NCBI GenBank assembly: GCA_013399015.1
Contig: VWZX01006239.1
Coordinates: 122,629 to 186,628, forward strand
Direction of reading: 5' to 3'
DNA: 64,000 nt
From: Galbula dea
Lineage: Eukaryota > Chordata > Aves > Piciformes > Galbulidae
Every line of letters starts with the position of its first letter. The first letter of the stretch is position 1. The notes under the pieces were generated by a model. The model saw only the letters and a list, made by a program, of their open reading frames with translations, was not told the origin of the DNA and ran no database searches. A program made the translations under genes and the position numbers. Below, piece by piece: positions 58,633-64,000 of the stretch.

Positions 58633-61600
58633 AAGCCCCAGAAAAAAAAGAGAGGAGGAAGCAGGGTCAGAACAGAGGAGAGGAAGACTGAGGAAGAAAG
58701 AGGAAAAAGCAGAAGAGGTAGAGAACCTTTTTTTCTGGTGTGTGTGCAGCAAATACAAATAAACAGAAAAAGTATGCATTGCCAGTCCTGACAACTGTAC
58801 AAGGTATCTCCAGTGAATAGATGATATTAGGGTAGAAGGGAAAGGGCAAAGCAAACCCTTTCTCTAGTAACTAAATTAAGGTATGTTAAATCAATTAGTT
58901 AAAGATGAGTGATGGGTGTCTGCTATGCCATTAGTTATATTAATGAAATAAGGTATTTTAAGCCTACAGGTGTGTATATGGAAAGAATAATACATGAATG
59001 ATGGTTAATTTTAATGTCTGACTTGTTTACACATATCAGTGAAACTCAGAGAAATTATCTAGAGAAGGAAGTTTCTATGAAAGCAGACACAGAACTTGGT
59101 AACTGAGTAGATTGAAAAGCTCTGTCTCAGGTGGTTAACACTTGATGATTAAGGTGGAAGGAGTTGGTTGGGACAAAAGAGAAAAAACATGCAGGAATGA
59201 TAAAGTACAAGTATAAGATGAAATTAAGCATTCCAGAATATATACATTATCTTCAGTAGGGCACTAAGTCTGGGTACAGCTAAATATGATTATGAGATGG
59301 ACTACTGTGCTACAACTGATCCTGGATGCCCAGCTGATTTACAGAGGATATAAATAATTTGTTGTTTTATAAATGTATGGCAGATATTCTCAATGTCTAA
59401 CTGAGGTTCACTGAATCCTTACTCCTTTTTTTTTAATTGTAGGAGACTAGCCAAGTTATGTGTGCATTTTAATAACATATCTAATCTTAGATGATATTTC
59501 ACAATTTCACAGCTGTCAACAAACTTCTTCAAAGGATGTAGTATGATTTATAGTAATTTTCTTACAGGCAGATCTGCTACTGGCTAAAGTCATGTTCTGT
59601 AGGATGTAACTGCATGCCTAGAAGGAGTTTTGAAACCCTAGGGGCTGCCTGTGACATTCAGCATTTTGCAAAATCAGGCCACATATGACAAGTTATGGAA
59701 CAAAAATACCCCACAAAACCAAACCAAACAAACAAGGGAGGGAGGAAGGGGGAAGGAAGAGGGGAAAAAAAAGCTCAAAAAGCAATTAAATTAATCTCAT
59801 TCCAGAAGGTAGGTATTAATTAAATGCACATCAGTTGCTATCTAATTTGTGAATCTGTAGATTCTCATCTGTAGATGAAAACTACTATTGCTTTTTTGAC
59901 AAAGGAAGTCATAACAAATATCACTTAGAAAGTTCTACTGATAGTTACTATTATTAATAGCCTATAAGATATGTTGAAGATCAAATAGGGAAGACAGATA
60001 ACACCAACCAAGCAACAGAGGCATTCTAGACAGAGATACACAGAAATGAGGGTCATCAAGTCCTCATCCTCTGCCCATTGGCAGAATCTGATATTCATAG
60101 TTCATGCCATTCTTGGCAGGAGTTTGTCTGGCCTATCCTTTGAGATCTGCAGTGGTGATGATCCTAGAGTCTGGAAAGGTTCTATCTTATGAGCTTAGTT
60201 CATTGAGATATTGTCTCATGAACCACATGTGCTGGCTTGCTAGGATGCTGAAGCTGGTGAGGAACTATGGGATGAAGAAATATCTTAGTGTTACTTATCC
60301 ACTTTACTGCAATATCAGCATGCTGTTATTAGCTGCCATATAAATGAGCAAAATGTAACCATACACTTCTTTATTTTTGAAGGTCCAACAGGTCACACCT
60401 CAGAGAGAAAGTTTCAAAAGTCAGGCAGCAGCATTTTAAACTCTTTTATAGAAGTATGTTTTTGCCTTCTCAATTCAAATGTGTGGATACCAGCTTTTTT
60501 TTGTACATTCTGAATTAATAACAGGGCTGTCTTACACCTGTTCTTCCTCAAGAGAAGAACAAGAAAGCATAGAATGACTGCCAAAACACAATAGCTCCAT
60601 GGAAAGATATGTCATCAGTTCAAAACAGATGCAAAACAACTTCATCCCTTGAAGGGACTGAAAGTAATGTTTTGGAGTCATAGTCCCTAACTGAGCCAAC
60701 CAATCATAGTTAATGCTATTTGCTGGGCTTCATGATGTAGATTACTCCTAAGTAACTGATAATTGTAGTTTCACCAACTCACACTGAGAAAGTAAGAACA
60801 AGACATGTTATAGTTGAAATATACAGTATATGAACAGCATTCTTCTCTGTTTTGGAGAAGGAGAAGAGGGGAGGGCCAAACCAAGAGTGATGGACCAGGC
60901 ACATTGCAACCTCATAAAATATTATTTAAGAGCTAAGGAGCATCTGCTGAAGCCTCTGTGTAATTGTCAGTCCATACAGAGACAGTTAATCAGTGCTGTT
61001 CACTAAACTCCCTCATGTTCACAACTCTGAGTTGTCAGTAAATCTCAACATTGGAGGACACTTCTACCAAAAAAGCATTCTGTGTATGCTGCTGCATTAG
61101 TCATGGCAAATATTACTTAACAGCTGAGTTTACAAATACAGCAAATTGCCCTGTAAATATCAAGTTGTACAAATCAAAGGCAAGATGTGTCTTATTCTCA
61201 AGGTTTGGGACTGGCTGCTGGCATATTATTTTGTCATCTGAACTCAAATCCTTTGTCATAAGCAGCAGTAGGCAAGTTGCTTATTATTATTCCTATTAAT
61301 TATTTACATTACAGTCGAGTATGAAAACTCAACCTAAGATCAGGATCTCACTGTGACTGGTGAAATCAGACTAAGAGGCAGATGGAGGTAGCTCAGAATT
61401 GCTCTAAGTATGTTCTAAGAGGTACTAGGGATGTAAGTGCCACATCTTCAGATCCTGTTATGAAAGAAGTCTACACTGATATACCAGTTGTCCAGCAATA
61501 GGGAACATACATCAGTGTCAAGCATTAGGAGACCCCAGATGAAACTGTCTGATGCCTAAACTGTGCTGTATTAAACTGGAAATAGCAGATTTCAGATGGA

Positions 61601-63876
61601 AAGGAGGATAAAACCTGTTGTATTTGTAAAGTACTTAGATGTCTCTCCCTCTGCAACTATTTAGATAGTGGGAGAGGCATAAGAACTTCTTTTTGGTTTA
61701 GATGATGAATCTTTTCACTGATTATTCTTGGGGTTATTTTGTTGCTGCCTCTGTCAAAGAGGTATCAGAAGACAAAAAAAAGATAAATTTCCAGTAACCT
61801 TTCCTGTCCTGGAAAAAAAAATCCTAACCCACAAAAAACCAAACCAACCTGCTCATGATTTGTCATCTTGTTTACAAGTTAGCTAAGCTTTGCTCTTAAA
61901 AGGGAAAACAGTTCACTCCATTTATGATTTTATAAGTTATGTTTGAAGGCAGTTTTTGTTTCTGTCACTTGGTGCAGCTGTGCAAGGAATATGTTGGGGA
62001 ATTTGATATACTATTGACATTATTTTAAGAAAGCAATGTCAGATTTTATTTGTGCAGATGACAGCTAAGAGACTCAAGTGACTGTCAGTTATTACTGGAA
62101 ACATCAAAGAAAATAAGCAGATGGGAATGAAATACACCCAAATATGGGACAGAAAAGTTACATCAAATTGTCATAGACTGTGTCAAGATATAAGACATTT
62201 AATGGCTTTACAGCTTTCCAGACCAGGTGCATTCTTTCAAAGTAGCTGGTTTTGTTTAACCAAGGGGAAAATAAAGAATAGCAACAACAGAACAAAGGAA
62301 AACAAACCAACCAAACAAAACCCCCAAACAAATCAAAAGAAAAAAGAACAATTCTCTTGAGAAATCCTTCATACTGGGATACCCAGCATCTCTGCAACTG
62401 TTCATCCTAAAACACTATGAGAGAGCAGGACTGCTGTTCCATAGCACTTCATGATAACTTTATTTATAAAATGTACAAAATGGTTATTATATGGATGACA
62501 TACAGACTAGTCAGTACCTATGTTTTGGGATGATTAGTTAGTCAACCCCATTTTATTTGTTGCATATTCCAGAGGTGGTAGCATACTTCACAATTCAAGG
62601 ATCTGTCTCAACATCTCCTGCACTTGCTTTTGAGGATAGATATACTCAGATGCTATTCAGCTGAATCAATGTAAATTCACATTAGATGTTGTAAATATTC
62701 TCCAGTTTGGCTTAATTTATAAAAAGTAGAGACTTGCTGAACATCAGCAAAATCAAAATGATGTTACCTCATAGCTGTAAATTTAATCTGGCATATTTAT
62801 AATTCAGGATTTATGAGATCAACAAGGAAAAGTTTTGATCTTTTTAACTGGTTACATGATGTAAATCCAGCTGTGATGCAACATATTGCAAATTTATCAA
62901 AGCTAATAGTTTTATACATACAACCAGTTGCAATTGTGGCAGTTGCTGACAAAATTATTATACCTAATACAGACTATTATATTAAAGTATCTCCTTAATA
63001 TTAATACTCTGGAATTTTTGTAGATATAGTATGTTACTATTGATTACATTCTGGCTAAGAAATGGTTGTGTATATTAAAAATGCTGAACAGTTTTTATCT
63101 GGCTGTATTGTATTTCAGCCTCAAGATTTTGACCTGTGTTAGAAGAAGAGAGAGTTTAAAATAAAATATGTTGACCTGACCAGAACAAATAGGCCACATC
63201 TCTTAAAACCTGACAGTTTGCATTTAGCAAAGAAGTAATGCAGTAAAAATGAAGAAAGGATAGATGAAGATTGTTGTTTCAGGATCATTCCAGCTTAGAA
63301 CAGCTGATGCACAGAGGAATCCTTCCATATCCCCTGTCATCTAAAGGATGCTTCCTACAGCAGCCTGATATCCTCAAGGGACACATCTGCCTCATGAAAA
63401 ATCTCAGACCTTACAGAGAAATTGTCTGTCCAGTATCAACTATTCTGTTAATATGAAGATGAAGAAACTTGGGAGAAGGAAATGACAGAGTTAAGTCAAA
63501 CTGGTGAATACTCAGGCAACTATGCTAAGTAATTTGTCAGAGAGAAGTATGATATCCACTGCACTCCTATTTTCAATGTCTCTGTCTTCTTCAGTCACTT
63601 GTATACAGTTAATCACTTTGATTATGTCTTGAAAAAACATTCTTTTCTATTTCCTAGTGCAAGCTGAGAGTAGGTACAGCAGTGATACTGAAGAAAGTTG
63701 ATAATATATCAAGGAACAAAGTCTGCCAGAAATAAGCTGTTATGTAGAAGATGCTTATAGATTCAGGGAAGATCAAAACTATCCATGATGGTTAGTAACT
63801 ATCAAAGGTGGAGAAGGATCACTAAAAGAAAGCATTTATTCCAAATCAGGTATTTGAGTCTTGTCACTAGCCAGTC
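58633..63876. other. Unique AT-rich region
   Basis: No confirmed gene in 5.2 kb. A purine-rich tract at 58645-58725 and another at 59735-59775, A/C-rich tracts at 61808-61855 and 62280-62350, and a splice-acceptor-led 61-codon frame at 63271-63456 that I cannot identify. Confidence 0.5.
62280..62350. repeat. A/C-rich low-complexity tract
   Basis: Runs of AAAC and AACC (AAACCAACCAAACAAAACCC) flanked by A-rich sequence. Same style as 102-164 and 61808-61855. Confidence 0.6.
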
Positions 63877-64000
63877 TGGGACCGGCGCGGGGTTTGATTC
63901 GTATTCTTGGTAACAGAATAAAGATTCAAAACGGAGTCATGTGCCAGACAGTTTATTTGCCCAACAACAGGTTTGCAAAGGTGAAAGAGAGAGAGAGAGA
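63877..64000 (-). mobile_element. Partial ERV LTR at right edge (R-U5 end)
   Basis: A sharp change to GC- and CpG-bearing sequence starts at TGGGACCGGCGCGGGG, which on the minus strand is an LTR 3' end (...CCCGCGCCGGTCCCA). A minus-strand AATAAA lies at 63957-63952, about 75 bases before that end, as in the other LTRs. The U3 lies beyond the window. Retained CpGs suggest it is the youngest LTR here. The duplication cannot be tested because only one end is visible. Confidence 0.55.
63983..64000. repeat. (GA)n run at window edge
   Basis: At least eight GA units, continuing past the right edge. Confidence 0.85.

Noticed and set aside
63271..63456. 61-codon frame led by a TTGTTGTTTCAG acceptor
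   Set aside because: No recognisable protein and no polyadenylation signal close by; recorded only in the regional entry.
63841..63876. Retroviral primer-binding site next to the right-edge LTR
   Set aside because: No convincing tRNA-complementary 18-mer follows the LTR end on the minus strand; the sequence there looks like ordinary flank.
1..64000. CRISPR arrays, operons, tRNA, rRNA or spliceosomal RNA genes, telomeric repeats
   Set aside because: None was seen; the only tandem arrays are the microsatellites and small duplications listed.

Overview
The window looks like AT-rich, vertebrate nuclear DNA from a bird. The main evidence is repeated CR1 LINE copies whose 3' ends carry the avian hallmark (short direct repeats of the ATTCTRTG type after a TTGGACT.GATGATCTT / TTCCAACC block), plus four avian-type retroviral LTR pieces. 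There is no operon structure, and no open frame longer than about 140 codons that looks like a host protein. The best reading is a gene-poor intergenic or very long intronic segment. The exact bird lineage cannot be fixed from the sequence alone; the short CR1 subfamily seen at 8912 and 33191 is of the type I associate with Neoaves.

Layout. 1-2.7 kb is a repeat cluster: an LTR fragment (328-697, minus) abutting a CR1 (698-1341, plus), a second, older LTR-like block (1567-2026, minus) and an old, decayed CR1 (2090-2665, plus). 2.7-28 kb is mostly unique AT-rich DNA with CR1 fragments at 5206, 7663, 8912, 13966, 16425, 20686 and 22873. A strikingly pure pentanucleotide tract lies at 28318-28494. 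29.4-30.9 kb is a GC-richer island: a CR1 fragment, then a candidate processed pseudogene on the minus strand. 31-41.9 kb is mostly unique, with two CR1s meeting tail to tail at 33191. 41.9-42.25 kb is an internally deleted CR1. 42.3-54.4 kb is unique. 54.4-58.6 kb is the second repeat cluster: a 5' half of a CR1 carrying ORF1 esterase and ORF2 endonuclease remnants (plus), a complete solo LTR with a perfect 5-bp target duplication (minus), a multiply deleted CR1 with endonuclease, reverse transcriptase and 3' tail segments (minus), and another CR1 tail. The last 124 bases look like the R-U5 end of a younger, CpG-bearing LTR that runs off the right edge.

No intact, functional gene can be demonstrated. 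All recognisable coding sequence is LINE-derived and broken. A few short open stretches bracketed by good splice signals (23485-23543, 40726-40791, 35995-36085) could be exons of a host gene transcribed on the plus strand. Their phases do not join simply, so they are offered only as candidates. All four LTR pieces point to the minus strand; CR1 copies occur in both orientations. I found no convincing evidence of a new biological system. The most useful leads are the dated solo LTR, the 5'-complete CR1 half, the recurrent internally deleted CR1 structures, the candidate retrocopy and the candidate exons.
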